From Larimichthys crocea (Eukaryota; Chordata; Actinopteri; Sciaenidae), in NCBI RefSeq assembly GCF_000972845.2, contig NW_020857941.1:334190-398189 (forward strand): a stretch of DNA of 64,000 bases. Reading direction: 5' to 3'. The notes beneath the pieces were generated by a model. The model did no database searches. It saw nothing but the letters and a program-made list of their open reading frames with translations, and had not been told where the DNA came from. Positions 1 to 12,589 of this stretch are shown piece after piece (within the stretch, counting starts at the first letter, position 1; each line of letters opens with the position of its first letter). A program made the translations under genes and the position numbers.

Positions 1-884
1 ATCAACGTATAAATGATCAGCAGTGATTAATGCCAAACATGCTCTGCTTCAGTGTGAGGATTTGCCGCTCCTTTCTGTTTTATATCATCATACATGGAAT
101 CTAAACAAGCCACAGATTCATTGATGGGCTAAATGAGACATAATCAACAATAATAATAATCATCAGCTGCAGACCTAAAGCCTTGAACAGCATCATAACC
201 AATTTCATCATGTTCATTTCTATGTTGATATAAAATCCTATATAGTGTGTCTTTTAACACACATAGTAGAAACTGAAGAAAATGAATGAACACTACTTCC
301 ACCAATTTCCTTGAAGGACAGAAGAAGTAAGAGTATTTATCAAAGATGACTGTCAAGAGAAAATGATGACCCTTTTGAAGGCAGATTGTTTCTCTGATAT
401 GTATCAGATAAGATCAGAAGTAAATGCAATGAATCTGAAAAGGTACTGCTGCTGACAGCTTGTGACAGTTGGCGTGGAGGCAGCAGTGGGAATATTTATA
501 ATATTCCTATCCATGTCAGTGTTTCAACAATGTGTCAATCAGCGGCATTTCACCTGATGGGCCATGTGTCATGCCTACATCCTCCAGATGCTGATTTGGA
601 GGCGTAATAACATGCTTCAGCTCTACTTGTTTGGGAGTGGAATTGTCCAGCTGCACTGTGTTTCTTTCTGTCAAAGATATTTTGAAATAAAAATAATAAA
701 AAATAATGAAGTTGGTGAAAGTGAACCAGAGCTGACATTTGATTTGACCCTGATAAGTTAACAGGAATTTGCTGGTTATGTTTTTTTTAAAGTGTACTAA
801 TGTTTGTGAATGCATCTCAATCATTTTTACATTTCTTTGTCTTTTAAAGGTTCAAATGGCAGAAAATGTGATACAAAGAAATGC

Positions 885-910
885 GTGTGTGTGTGTGTGT
901 GTGTGTGTGT
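885..910. repeat. (GT)n microsatellite
   Basis: About 13 uninterrupted GT units within otherwise ordinary sequence. Read directly. Confidence 0.95.
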
Positions 911-2035
911 ATCTCTGCAGCCTCCACCTCAGTTTGTGGTTTAATGAGATGGCACATAGATGTTAAAAGCTGTGAAAGCACCCCATAATTGTTATGTTGT
1001 GTTTAGGAAAGCTTGGCTGCATTAACCTCCCAACAGCACATCGTCTAGCAATTACCTTGCCAGTAATGCCTGAGCTTGCAAATGTGTGTGTTCTGAGGTT
1101 CTTGTAATTAAATTGGGCTTTTCACATGTAATTTGAAAATGCTAAGGGGTCAAACTGGGCACCGGTAATCACGCGTGATTTAGTCTGAAGGAGGGTCACA
1201 CATACTGGAGGGTCTGTTTCCACCCGCTGCTTAATTTTCATGATGAGAGGGGTCACATTTCCTTCAGGACAGGTCAAAAGTGGAGTGCCTTTGTTTTGTC
1301 TCCAAAAGCATAGAAGGAATTTAATTTGATGGAAAAAATGAGAGATCGTCAATGACAATAGCACTATAGGCTGTATGATTTGAGAAGAAAGCTATTAACC
1401 AAAGCTCTTAGCGTTCTTGTCATTTCCAATAACCAAATAAAGCAGCTCTATCTTTAATGAATAGTTAACCACACTGAATAGGATAATTGTGCTGAACTCA
1501 TTCTAAAAACTTTGCAGAGAATAAAACAGGCAGGTTCTCACATGAACACTGAATCAGTTCTTGTTTGCTGTAATCAGTGCAACATGCTGTCTGTGAGCCT
1601 GACCCATATCATGGCTGTTGTCGTGGTAACAAACTGGACTGTGGTTGTTGTTGTGGTGTTGTTCTCTTTGCAACAACTGAGCCATGCCAAAGTGATACTC
1701 GTGAAATGTAACCGCCAGAGAGGTAATGTTAGAAAACACTTTTAATTTACCAGATGGAAAAAATGTGGATTGCTGACTCTGTAAAATGTGTGCTTTGTTG
1801 TGAGCTTAGTTTGTCAATCAGGTGTTAATGTCAGTTTAGGATTAGGTTAGTAAAAACTACAATGTTCAGCTGTTTTAGAAATGAAAACGGACACTAACAT
1901 GTTGGTGTTTTCATGAGATTTGTACACAGCGAGTAAGAGTATCCTTATAAAATACTGCATTGGTCATATTCGCTTTCAGTATTTTCCAAAGCCATTTTTC
2001 CGTCTTTCTTTTTAAGTCTAATTCTTTCCTGTTCC

Positions 2036-2038
<3 letters not shown>

Positions 2039-2072
<34 letters not shown>
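2039..2072. repeat. (AC)n microsatellite
   Basis: About 17 uninterrupted AC units. Read directly. Confidence 0.95.
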
Positions 2073-2075
<3 letters not shown>

Positions 2076-5000
2076 GTTCATTTCTAAAGGAAATATGGAT
2101 TTTTGCTTTTCTCACACTTTCCTTTGATAAAACTGGTATTTTGATTTTAACTGAACGCTTCAGTTCAGTCGCCCAGACACATTATTTTTTGGACCATCCC
2201 CTTCAGTTTAGATTAGCTAAATTAACTGTGAAGAGCAATGACTTGTGGGTCTGTGCATGTTTGCTGCAGATAATTGCAGGGCTAGTGTGCCACAGCCTGG
2301 CACCCAGCTTGGGATTGCAGGTGGGTTGGCGTAGAGAACTGCCTATCAAACTGCACATCTGGCTCCTGCAGGGCTCAGAATCTTTCATTACACCCTCTTC
2401 AAAATGGACCCAAACACAACGCTGCCAAAGCACTGTGCTGAAAGCCTTTTCTTACTTGTTTGGAGTGTGCATTTTTTTAACGAGTTATTTCTTGTTTATA
2501 GACAGAGAATATTTTGATCAGGAAACTGTGATGTTTGATGATTTTTTAGGTGAAATGTTGAAGATAATGGGTTAGCGTAGGGTTTTTTAATAAATGAAAA
2601 TTCAAAGGATATGTCGCTGCACTCACTTTGGATAATATAATAATATAATAATCAAATAATAATATAATATTTGATTATAGTAATATAGGACATGCCGGCC
2701 TGTCTGTTAGTAATTTATCTCTTCTTCTTACAGTTTAAGAGATGCGTGATGTTGAATGGTGGCTGTTTTTCAACCTTTTCAAGGAGTTTCTATCAGGGCT
2801 AATTAGGTAGCACTCTGCAGCTGCTCTTCAAGCTGACAGTTCAGGGGAATGTTCCTCTGTATGGTCGGCAGTCTCTCAGAAAGCAGGCCATAATTCATCA
2901 TTAGGATATCAGAGTCCAGGTGCAGATGAGAACTGATAGAGCCGGCAGCCAGGCAAGCTGGGGCACTCAAGGAGGAAAATCTTATCCCAGGGACAATTCC
3001 CAGGTCATGCCCGTGGTAATTGAAATAATTTTGCCCCTAGAGTTATTTAATCACTGACTATCACACATGCAGAGGGGACAAAATTGAGGAATGCACAAGT
3101 CTGATTACATCTGCCACCCTTAACTGTCTCCCCTCCCCCGCCTGACACAGTTCACATCAGCCCCATCGGATTTCTATAGCCCTGCCTTTCTGTTTCTGTT
3201 CAACTGCACGTGTCAAGATTTTCTTGAGGTGAAGCATTGATGGGCAAAACATATCAATTATTTTCTGCTTCTCTGGCCTCTTTTATGACAGACTTGTGGT
3301 TGCACACCAAACTTTAGCTTCTCCTCAATGTGATTAAATTCCAAGTGGGTCATCAGTGTGGTTTCATTCAGGGTGCATCATCAAATGGACAAAGCACAGT
3401 CCCATTAAAAAGCCTATGTTGAGATGCAACAAATCATTTGTCTGTTATTAACCCTGAGCCTGTAATTATGCAGATTGCCATAGATTTTCTCTGGGTGCCT
3501 GGAAGTGAGATCCAGAGGTTGTTCTCAGTGTGGCAGGCGGACGAGGGAACGGCCGTGCATTACTGAACTTGCCACATTCATCATGTTGACTGATGGCACA
3601 GGGAGTCGGTCCCCGGGTCCCAGTGGTTAATGTAGTGGGTAATTAACTGTCATTTGCCTAGTAATAGGCCGATGATCAATGGTTTGTGAGGAAACAAATT
3701 CTAATCCGGCAGCTGATGAATGCACACTGGAGCAATTTAAGTGGTGGGGGGAAAAGAAGGAATGGGGGTGGGGTAGGGAAGAGGAGAGCAAAGCTGCCAC
3801 TGGAATTTCAAATGGGGACAGGAGGCACTGGTGCCATCAATGGTCCCCTGCACCCCCACTCCCACCTATAAAATGGATTAACCCCAAAAACGCTTAATTT
3901 GTTGCCCTTGATGATCAGTCAGCTGAATGATGAGTTAATTGAAGTTTGTAAGTAGGCAAGTTTAAATGTTTGGTTCTGTATTATATGTCACAGTCATGAG
4001 AAATAGTCCTCCTGTATCTCTCATGTTTCTGTGGACAGAATCACCTCTTATTGTAATTTATTTATCTAAGTGAAACTCAGTGGAGACAGATAAAGCTGGC
4101 AGTAGCAGCTGTAGCAGTATGTTGTCTGAAATATGAAATAGTGATATTCTAACATAAAATAGCTTAAATATTCAAATAAACAACATTTTTACAGTATCTG
4201 TGGCTCCATTTATATATTCTAGGGGTGGGGCTTCACAAAGCTGTGGCATGACACCACTCCTACATTCTCCAAATAGGGTGGGAGGGAGCCTGCACACTCA
4301 GAATGGATTTTGGGGTCCACTGGGCTAAAGCCTTGTGGAATAATTTAATTGGTGTCTGTTTTTCTCTCATTAAATAGGTACCACTGAGCCGTACCCGGCT
4401 GTAATGCACAGTGAATGCCTTTTGACTCAAACAAGGTATTGGGCACTGACTGCCTCGATTCTCTTTCAAATTCAGATTTGAGCAAAGCATGAATTTTAAT
4501 TTCATGTTGCATCTTCAACCTCTTTAAATATACATTCTATCTTGTCATCCATGGATATGAAGTGTATGTTAAACCTCCTATTCTACATGATATTCTGTTT
4601 TCTTTTTGTATTTTTGGCAAAAGAAATGGCTGACAGCTGTATTGTTGTCAGCCTGAGACACACGCATTAGAAATGTATATATTTATTATCAATTAGAATA
4701 CAGTGGGGTACCCTTGGTCTTGCACACAAGGCCTCTAAACCATCATCCTCTGATTGTGCTGGAGTCTGTGACGTTGAATTCATTACAACCAAATCATGCT
4801 TAATTTGCCTCCTCCCTTGAGAGCCATTAGCGTCTGTGGCATCAAACTGGCGGAGCGTTGGAGGACGAGTGGCAGGTATGCTCCATCCACCCACCCCCCT
4901 TCTCTCCCCCACAGGGTGAACCAGGACTTCCTGTGCGCTGCAGGTTTGAAAAGTGTTTGCCACACAAGAGCCCGGCTGGCTACATGTAGTTGGGGTAAAT

Positions 5001-5764
5001 CTCTGAAGACTGATTTAGTTTGTAGGGCTCTCAGCTCAGAAACTCAGAGATTGTCAGAGGCTCTAAAAACATTTTTTGATTTAAGGAGTCGATGTATGCA
5101 TAGTTCCCAATAGTCAGCACAGGTTGGGAGGTTGTATTTAATCATTTAAAGCAGCACAGGAAGATCCAGGATGAATTATGCAGCAAACAAGTGGATGAGA
5201 GGCAGCAGGATTGTTTGGATGTTCTGTTCCAGGAATCCTGGGGGTCTTTGGATTTAAAAAAAATATTTTTTTTTTACATGGATTTCTTTTCCTTAGTGAG
5301 AAACATCAATGCATGAATTGGATGATGATCAGTGTTACAGCCAAAGCTACATCTTATAATCACTGTGGCATTTACATGTCAAATTGTCACCATACTGGTA
5401 TAACACGCGTTGTTATACTGATAATATCATTTATATGCCGAGTTGTCCATGTGAGTTAACCTATTGTTGAATGGCAGCAGAACATGACAGACAGCCCTTT
5501 CCACAGCAGGAACTTTGTATAATATAAGATGCATCCATTGTCACAGATTCATTGCCCTTTGTTCTCCGCACACTTTAGTTCCCGGAACTAAATTTGTTCA
5601 TGAAAATTATCCTTCTTTTAATTTATGTCTATCTGAAACCTGGAAAGACTTGTAAACACAGGAAATAACTTGAACAGGTGAATGAGATTACTGTCCTTAT
5701 ACACTGATACTATTTACATACACCACAGAACACAAAAGTTGTGACCTGGACTTCTATCCATTGT

Positions 5765-5992
5765 TATAAGTTATGCTGCTGTTATTTAAAATTATATTTT
5801 ATTATTTCAATATATTTCTGTTTGGATTTTTATTAGCACGGCTCCTGTCTTTTAACTTGTATATTTTTTATATTTTATATTTCATGCATATTGTTGTTTG
5901 CACCAGGGATATGTGGGAACCACTATTCAATTCAAAGTATGTCCTGTACATATGGCAGCATTGACAATAAAGTTGACTTGACTTGAACATTT
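5765..5992 (+). mobile_element. Retrotransposon 3' tail (TTGACT)n type
   Basis: An AT-rich stretch ends in GACAATAAAGTTGACTTGAC, a tail seen at the 3' end of many truncated fish non-LTR retrotransposons, where a short TTGACT repeat replaces poly(A). Only the last 200 bases or so can be attributed and there is no coding part. The 5' boundary is a guess. The family assignment rests on the tail alone. Confidence 0.45.
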
Positions 5993-7813
5993 TGGCCAGT
6001 CCAAAACACTTCAGATCTACTTGTGACATTTTTTAGATGTGATGCTTTAGCCATGATTTTTTTTGCTCCTTTCTTTAACATGAGCTCTGCAAATTTTTTA
6101 CACCAATGTTTTGGTGGCAGTCTTATTCTGGCTCTGTACTTTGTATTTAGGGATGTAGTGATCTTATTTATTGATTCAAGCGCCTAGCAGATGGGAGACA
6201 TGGCAAACAGCAAAACAGGACACAATTTTGATTCAAGCTGACAGTTGGAAAGCTTAAAACATTGCTTTTTGACATGAATACCTTCCATCATTTATAATCC
6301 AGAGCCTTAAGTGCATGCTATCTGAAAATGATTCAGGTTACTGGAAGACAAGACATTTGGCCCTGCACAGTAAGAGGCAGCTACATAACAGCAGTACTTT
6401 GTATGGTATTTTATAACAAACACCCATGCTCATTATCTCACCCTAAATGTATCATTTCTTTTTCTTTTTTTCCTTTTTTAGATAAATTACTTGGCTTTAT
6501 ATGAAGAGAAATCATCATTTCATCTATTTCATGGGAAGGCCTTCTGGAAATGCACATTTGTGCAGAAAAGAGAAAGGACAAAAGATACCACAAATCTATC
6601 TAAATTTAGACTGCTCAGAGGAAAAGGCATAATTCTTTTAATTAAGTCAGCACTAATCCATCGAATTGGCCTTCTTTATTTTCTCCAACTTCCCATGTTA
6701 CAAGAGATATCCTTCATTGTCTCAAGGTGTGTTGACAGTGGCTCTTAATTCTGTAGGTATTCATGAGGGCACAATCTATCTGCTTCCTTTGCCTCTGGGA
6801 AACACACTTTCTGAAGGTTAATAAACAACCCTGCATATCCCAAGCCCTGAGATCATTTATCAGATTGCGATCTCTTACAGACTCTGAGAGTGGCATGCTG
6901 TTTTATCATTTTAACAATGACGGCTAAAAGTGCCTCAAGAAGTCTGCCTAATAGGTTATTTTGTTATACGATTTCGTTATCAGATTTTTTTTTTCCCTTG
7001 GTAGTCTGGTCTAGGTCGCTGTGTAGTAGCAGCCCTGAATCCCTAATGAATACTCACATTATTGTCCCTGGAGCAGGCGTAGAAATAATAGGGTCCTCCC
7101 TGGGCAGTAGTGCTGCCCATGTCCCATCTATTTCTATGGCACAAGCTGTGGCCCTGCTATTTTTTACCGTGGTACTGTAGCCCAGCCCTGTCCAACCTAT
7201 TTTTGTGACTGATTCAGAGACCCTATCTGTCTCCGCAGCTCATGTTAGTGTGTTTACCACAATCTCTTTGACAGCTGTCACTCTCATTCTCAGGGTCACT
7301 AAGAAGCAGCAGAAGCAGTTGCATTCTTCTAATTCCATTTGGTTTATTTCTGGTTTTAAGTAGATGCAGGGGTGGGACTGCAGTTAAAATTGTGCAAATA
7401 TGCTCTGCTTATGTTCCTCATACATTCTGGATTCAAATGAATATAATCAGCTATGTTCCACCCATTGGGACATGTTCTTGGTAAAGAAAATTATGTTTAA
7501 CTTTCAAGTTCATGTTATGATGTATGACAGCAGTGAGCTTTATATTGAATGACATTGTGTAGTCACATCTGTTCAACAAGGAAAGGATCCATCAGACCAA
7601 CAGCTAAAAAAATAACAGTAATGTAAAATAAAGATATAAAAATTAAAATAAAAGATAATGAGGAAAAATGTGTCAGTACGTCACTTTGAATGTTGTCACT
7701 TGTCAGACTAGGATAGCAATTTCTCTGTTTCTAGTCCTTGTGCTATGCAAAGCTAGACACCTCTCTGAGTTACTTCTGTGAACTGAGGAATGACTTACAT
7801 CATGTCTCTTCCC

Positions 7814-7859
7814 GTGTGTGTGTGTATGTGTGTGTATGTGTGTGTGGGGGTGTGGGTGG
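7814..7859 (+). repeat. (GT)n-rich tract abutting the lmo 3' splice site
   Basis: Interrupted GT repeat (GTGTGTGTGTATGTGTGTG form) passing into a G-rich run that ends five bases before the exon. It occupies the place where a polypyrimidine tract is expected. UG repeats in pre-mRNA are known targets of TDP-43 and CELF proteins. Whether they act here is unknown. Confidence 0.9.
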
Positions 7860-7864
7860 CTCAG

Positions 7865-7990
7865 GTTGTTTGGTGTAACAGGGAACTGCGCAGCTTGCAG
7901 CAAACTAATTCCAGCCTTCGAGATGGTCATGAGGGCCAAGGAGAATGTCTACCACCTGGACTGCTTCGCATGCCAGCTCTGCAATCAGAG
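7865..7990 (+). CDS. lmo3: LIM-domain-only protein, internal exon (first half of LIM2), lmo3-like
   Basis: The exon is bounded by CTCAG at its start and GTGAGT at its end. It is 126 nt: one base completing a split Arg codon, 41 full codons, then AG of a second split Arg codon. It reads LFGVTGNCAACSKLIPAFEM and continues to CFACQLCNQ. Zinc ligands are all present: CAAC, then H-x2-C in YHLDC, then C-x2-C in CQLC, i.e. one LIM zinc finger. LMO proteins are nuclear adaptors that bridge LDB1 and bHLH/GATA factors and do not bind DNA themselves. Valine in FGVTG and the MRAKEN stretch favour LMO3 over LMO1 (FGTTG, MRARDN in tetrapods), from remembered family sequence. The next exon (FCVGDKFF...) and the LIM1 exon were not found, so the gene is partial here. 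The 3' splice site is preceded by GT repeats rather than pyrimidines. Confidence 0.88.
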
Positions 7991-9812
7991 GTGAGTGATT
8001 GGACCACACTTCTGCTCCTCTCCTATACCTGCATCTAGGCAGATGGCTGGTCAGGGAAGCCACTTTGCAGTGTTGTGAATCCCAAGTGCTCCTGATAGTT
8101 GAAGAAAAGGATCCCACATTAGAGATTCATCACTCTAACCAGTGACTAAGTAGACACATCTGGGGCCAAAGGGATCTGCTGGAGTCAGAACGGTGATTAT
8201 AACCCTGCACTACTATTGTACATTTGCCACACTAGAGCTACAGGTGCAGTTACATAGCCACACATACACTTCCTGTCAGTCCTCATTATTGGGACTACAC
8301 CTATATTCTGTAGACAGGATGTGGACAGAGATTTGGGACTTGCCACACAGCACCAGAGGAAAGGGAGCAATTTGAAGTTGATAGAAAAACTTTTTTAAAA
8401 TAAACTCCAGTTATTATGATTGAGTTTATTATGTACGATGATACAACTTATTGCAATCCAGTACAAGAGGCCTGCAACAGTGCTGCACAAATTAGTGGTG
8501 GATTGGATTGTAGTGCTTCTAATGCGTTGTCCACAGCCATTTACACACAGAAACGGACTCGTAGAAACAATAAAAACTGAGGTTCCACAATAACAAGATA
8601 ACATGAGCTTGTTTTCTTGTTTCTCCCTCTTAGATGTGCTATTTGAAATGACTAGTACCCTCACTAGAACACTTCCCTCACAGGATGGTGACTGTAAGGA
8701 CATGGTGAGAGTTGCTCACTGATTTCCTGCCCACAAACACTGTCAACAGGGCTTGATAGAGCATTTGGTTTGGACACTGGGCTCTGCAGCAGTATGTGAG
8801 TGTGAGCCTACTTCATATGGACTAGTATGTATGGCACTTGCGCCATGTTTAAAGGTGTCCATTCAAGATGGCTACACTCAGCCTACCTTTATATCCTCCT
8901 CCTGTCTGCTACCCACTGCCTCTCTCTATTCTTGTCTTGTCTGAGTTCTTGGTCTTTTGCATGTATCTCTAAATAATTATAATTATGAATAATTGTAAAA
9001 ATGGAGAAGACAGAGTGCACTTTCAGAGAGTCGCCTAGCAAAAGCATTCATGGTAATCCCAGTAGTTGTACACATGACATGGGCCTGCACACCCAGGGCC
9101 ACAAATATGTACACGACATATGTAACACATTTCTGTGCTTATGTGAACGTTAGGAATATTCTGCAGGATCCATGTGCCCAGACTCATGTTACTATGATGG
9201 AATATTTTCTGGGAACATTGTTGGAGCTAATGAACAAACCAGAATGTTATCAAAGGTTTTTTGAAGGTTGCAAGAAACATTATCAAACAGAAAACCTTAA
9301 GCGAACATCAGGAAGGTTATGTGTTGGCCGGGTTCCTGCATTTCTCTCATCTCTTTACCCAAACTCGGCTTTGTTTCAGACACATAGACACAAGCCCCCA
9401 CATGCAACCACACACACACACACACACACACAAACCAGACACATTGTGCATGCTAAAGGCAAAGGACCTGGTTACACACAATTAGCACTCAGTTATTGTC
9501 TTGCCACTTCAGCTGGCTGCACCAGACAGCCTCTGCTAATGGAAGAAGTCAGCTAATCTTCATCAGCCAGACCCAGGCAGGCCAACTGTGCTCTCCCACA
9601 TTAAAACCCATTTAAGCACGAGCAAATCTTTCTTTTTATATTAGGCCAGGATTTATGGTGTGGCACTGCCTTTAATTGAAGCTCTGAGTTTTTGTTTTCC
9701 ATTTTGTTTCTTTACATTGGTAGGGGAGTGTTTGGGGAGAGATGTCTGTGCAGGAAGATACATTTAAAGGATCACATCCTATAGGAACATCTTTGCCCAA
9801 AAAAGTAACTGA
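7991..9812. other. Single-copy sequence, presumed lmo intron or flank
   Basis: No recognisable exon or transposon. A (CA)n run lies at 9411-9432. The expected last LMO exon (FCVGDKFFLKNN region) was searched for by eye and is absent. Nothing else can be assigned. Confidence 0.6.
9411..9432. repeat. (CA)n microsatellite
   Basis: About 11 CA units. Read directly. Confidence 0.9.
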
Positions 9813-9814
9813 AA

Positions 9815-11147
9815 TTAAAGCTGCAAGCAGCGATGGTCGGGCCCTCGCAGATATACGCACGTTGAAATGTGTGCACGTCGAAATGTGCATAATATCGTTC
9901 TTTATAATATTGGTCTTAATAACCACAAGAAGTTTCAGACAGCTCTCATAGACTCAGATCTGGCCTTCACGAGACACATAAAATCAGTCACCAAAACAGC
10001 CTTCTGCCAACTTAAGGACATATCCAGAGTTAAGGACTTTATGTCCCAAACAGATCAGGAGACGCTGATCCTTTCATCTCCAGTACACTTGACTAGGTTC
10101 GAGGAGTTCGTTCAAACATGAGCCCTTCTCAACCAGGCTGAAACACAGAAAATGGCGATTTTCATTCTTAAATATCTTGCTTCCTGTTCAATCTTAGCCC
10201 ATTTCTCCAAGAGAGTTTTTTGTAGGTCCTGGCATGTTCTACAATTGGGCTAAGTTTCGTGACTCTGTGGCCAAAAGTGTTCCACTGAAAAATTCAAGGG
10301 GGCGCTATAGAGCGCTTTTGCCCCGCCCCCTCATTAATTATGCAGCCGAATTGTGCATAATATTGGTCAAATCCAAACACGTCAAGACAAAAAAGCAAAA
10401 GTGCAATTTTGTTAATTACAGCGCCTCCTAGTGGACAAATGACACCAAATTGTATTGGCACACTTTGGGGTGGGTCTCGATGCCTGTGACCGAATTTGGT
10501 CTTCGGAGGTCAAAGCCTTGACGAGATATGAGCAAACGTCCTGTCTGGCGGCGTTGCCGCCAACAGCGATTGGCTAACATGAAAAGTTGGCATCAACTAT
10601 CAATGGGGCAAGCCACAGTATCTGTGGATATCACAATTTCATTTCAAATACAAACACTTCAGGAGATATGAGCAAAAACAATGTTTAGCTAATTATAGCG
10701 CCCCCTAGAGGCGAAATTACACCATATTTGTTTCCTGGACTGGGGACAGCGCCTCGAAGCATGACATGAAATTTGGTTCCGTTTTGCCAAAGCGTTCCTG
10801 AGATATGAGCTCACATCGAAATCGGCGCCTTCGCCGCTGATTTTTTCTTTCAAACAGCCCTGCCCACAGTTTTGGACAACAGACTTTTTTTGTAGGTCCT
10901 GCCATGTTGTACACAGTGGCTGAGTTTCATAACTCTGTGTCCAAAACTGTGGCAGGGCTGTCCCAAAGAAAAATTCAAGGGGGCGCTATAGAGTGCTTTT
11001 GCCCCTCCCCCTCATTAATTATGCAGCCGAATTGTGCATAATATTGCTATTAACAACCCCAACAAGTTTCAGACAGCCCTGACAAAGTATATGATAGCCG
11101 CACACTTTGAAATACAATAGGGCCTCGCTGTGCTCGGGCCCTAATAA
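9815..11147 (+). mobile_element. Hairpin-ended non-autonomous repeat, copy 1
   Basis: Starts with TTAAAGCTGCAAGCAGCGAT, which contains the hairpin GCTGC-AA-GCAGC, and ends with AGGGCCTCGCTGTGCTCGGG followed by CCCTAATAAT, a second hairpin (AGGGCC/GGGCCC). Inside are internal repeats beginning ATGTTCTACAATTGGGC (10233), about 10903 and again at 11228, each carrying GCCCCCTAG- or GGGGGCGCTAT-type blocks. The short frames in it have no domain and are not genes. This family is abundant in fish genomes. The lack of terminal inverted repeats and the hairpin 3' end recall Helitrons, but no Rep/helicase is present and the class is uncertain. Confidence 0.6.
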
Positions 11148-12120
11148 TGGTGATATTCATCCTTAAATATCTGGCTTCGTGTTCATTGTAGCCCATTGCT
11201 CCAAGAGACTTTTTTGTAGGTCTCACCATGTTCTACAATTGGGCCGAGTTTCGTGACTCTGTGTCCAAAACTGTGGCGGGGCTGTTTGAAAGAAAAGTTC
11301 CAGGGGGCGCTATGGAGCTTTTTTGCCAGACCCACCAAATGATATTATGCAGCCGAATTGTGCATAATACTGCTCTTAACAAGCCCAAGAAGTTTCAGAC
11401 AGCTGTGACAAAGTATATGATAGCCGCACACGTTTTCCCGAAAATCAGCGAAAAAGTGAATGGAGTCTTGTTTTTTTGTGGAAAAATCAGCAGCGTGGAG
11501 TTTGACGCTCCGTCACGGCCACGCCCTCTGATAAAAAGTTGTGATTTTGATAACTTTTCATTGTGGACGCCTTGAGAACACACACGGCAAGTTTCAAGCA
11601 CATCGGATGAAATCCCTAGGAGGAGTTCGTTCAAATGCGACCCCTGGAAATGAGGCAAAAACGGGAAAAGGCCAAATCTGAGCAAAATTGGACGCCGTAC
11701 GCTTCACTGTAGCCCGGGGCACCAAGAGACTTTTTTGTGCGTCTGGGCATGTTACATATTCCCACCGAGTTTCGTGCACGTGGGCGAAACCGTGGCGAGG
11801 GGCACCGGCAAAAACGCGCACCTAGGTGGCGCTGTGGAGGCGTATGCGCGCGTGCATGTGTGAGACCTCCAAAATACGTAATTTTACGCCTGACATTGGG
11901 GGGGTAGGCAAATTTTCGTGAGTTTTGGGGGGGATATGGGCTGTGGAAAATGCGATTTACTCTTAAACGTCGTTCAGTGTTCGAAATACAATAGGGCCTC
12001 GCTGTGCTCGGGCCCTAATAATAAACATTAGAAATTCAATAGGGCCTCGCACCGCGTGCTCGGGCCCTAATAAACATTAGAAATTCAATAGGGCCTCGCA
12101 CCGCGTGCTCGGGCCCTAAT
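11148..12120 (+). mobile_element. Hairpin-ended non-autonomous repeat, copy 2 plus two tandem 3' ends
   Basis: A second copy lacking its 5' end runs to 12015. It is followed by two further tandem copies of only the last ~50 bases (each AACATTAGAAATTCAATAGG then CCTCGCACCGCGTGCTCGGG CCC TAATAA). The module beginning ATGTTCTACAATTGGGCC recurs at 11228 and in diverged form near 11748. No coding potential. The serial 3' ends suggest repeated insertion next to an existing 3' end, or slippage. Confidence 0.55.
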
Positions 12121-12589
12121 AATGGTCAAAATATTTATTAGAAAATGCATATTACCTTCATGGGGAGTAAATTGCAACTTATTGACCTAGGAAGCTAAAA
12201 AGAGAATGTGGCATTGAAGACAGTGTAAGCAAGAGGGCAGACAAAAGATCTCAGATTGGCTCTAGGTCTGGTCGAGAGGAAAGACTGCAAGACCAATCTG
12301 GCCTTTTTGCTGTCAGACTAGTAATATTAGCTGGCTTGCAAATTTTTCTGTTGTTGCACTTGCTTGATGTCTGGCTGTGTTAGCAACCTTGTCAACTAGC
12401 TAGTCCACCTGACCATCAGTAATGTAACAAATGCACATGTACAGCTGTCCATTTATGACAGCGATGTATAACTGAATTGGACTCTGAAAACTGTATCTGA
12501 TCTCTCAGATATAATCCATCATTATTGTCTAACTACACAGATCTGTCTAACAGACTAGAAAAAATATCCAATGGGTGTCATATTTCCAA
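12121..12589. other. Unassigned sequence between repeat blocks
   Basis: Ordinary AT-rich sequence without exon or repeat features I can recognise. Confidence 0.5.

Larger units (their letters stand above)
1..7864. other. Gene-free, mostly single-copy sequence upstream of the lmo exon
   Basis: No exon, RNA gene or full-length transposon was recognised on either strand. The only clear repeats are short microsatellites (listed separately) and a retrotransposon 3' tail near 5990. Complexity and base composition are even, unlike the repeat-packed sequence after 9800. Stretches at about 2740-3200, 3440-3760 and 4640-4990 are GC-balanced with several TAATTA/ATTA homeodomain-like cores, as conserved non-coding elements near developmental regulators often are. 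That is inference only. The upstream LIM1 exon of the lmo gene was looked for here and not found. Confidence 0.6.

Noticed and set aside
2141..2575. A 144-codon frame as a gene
   Set aside because: No domain, AT-rich, low-complexity hydrophobic tail; expected by chance in this composition.
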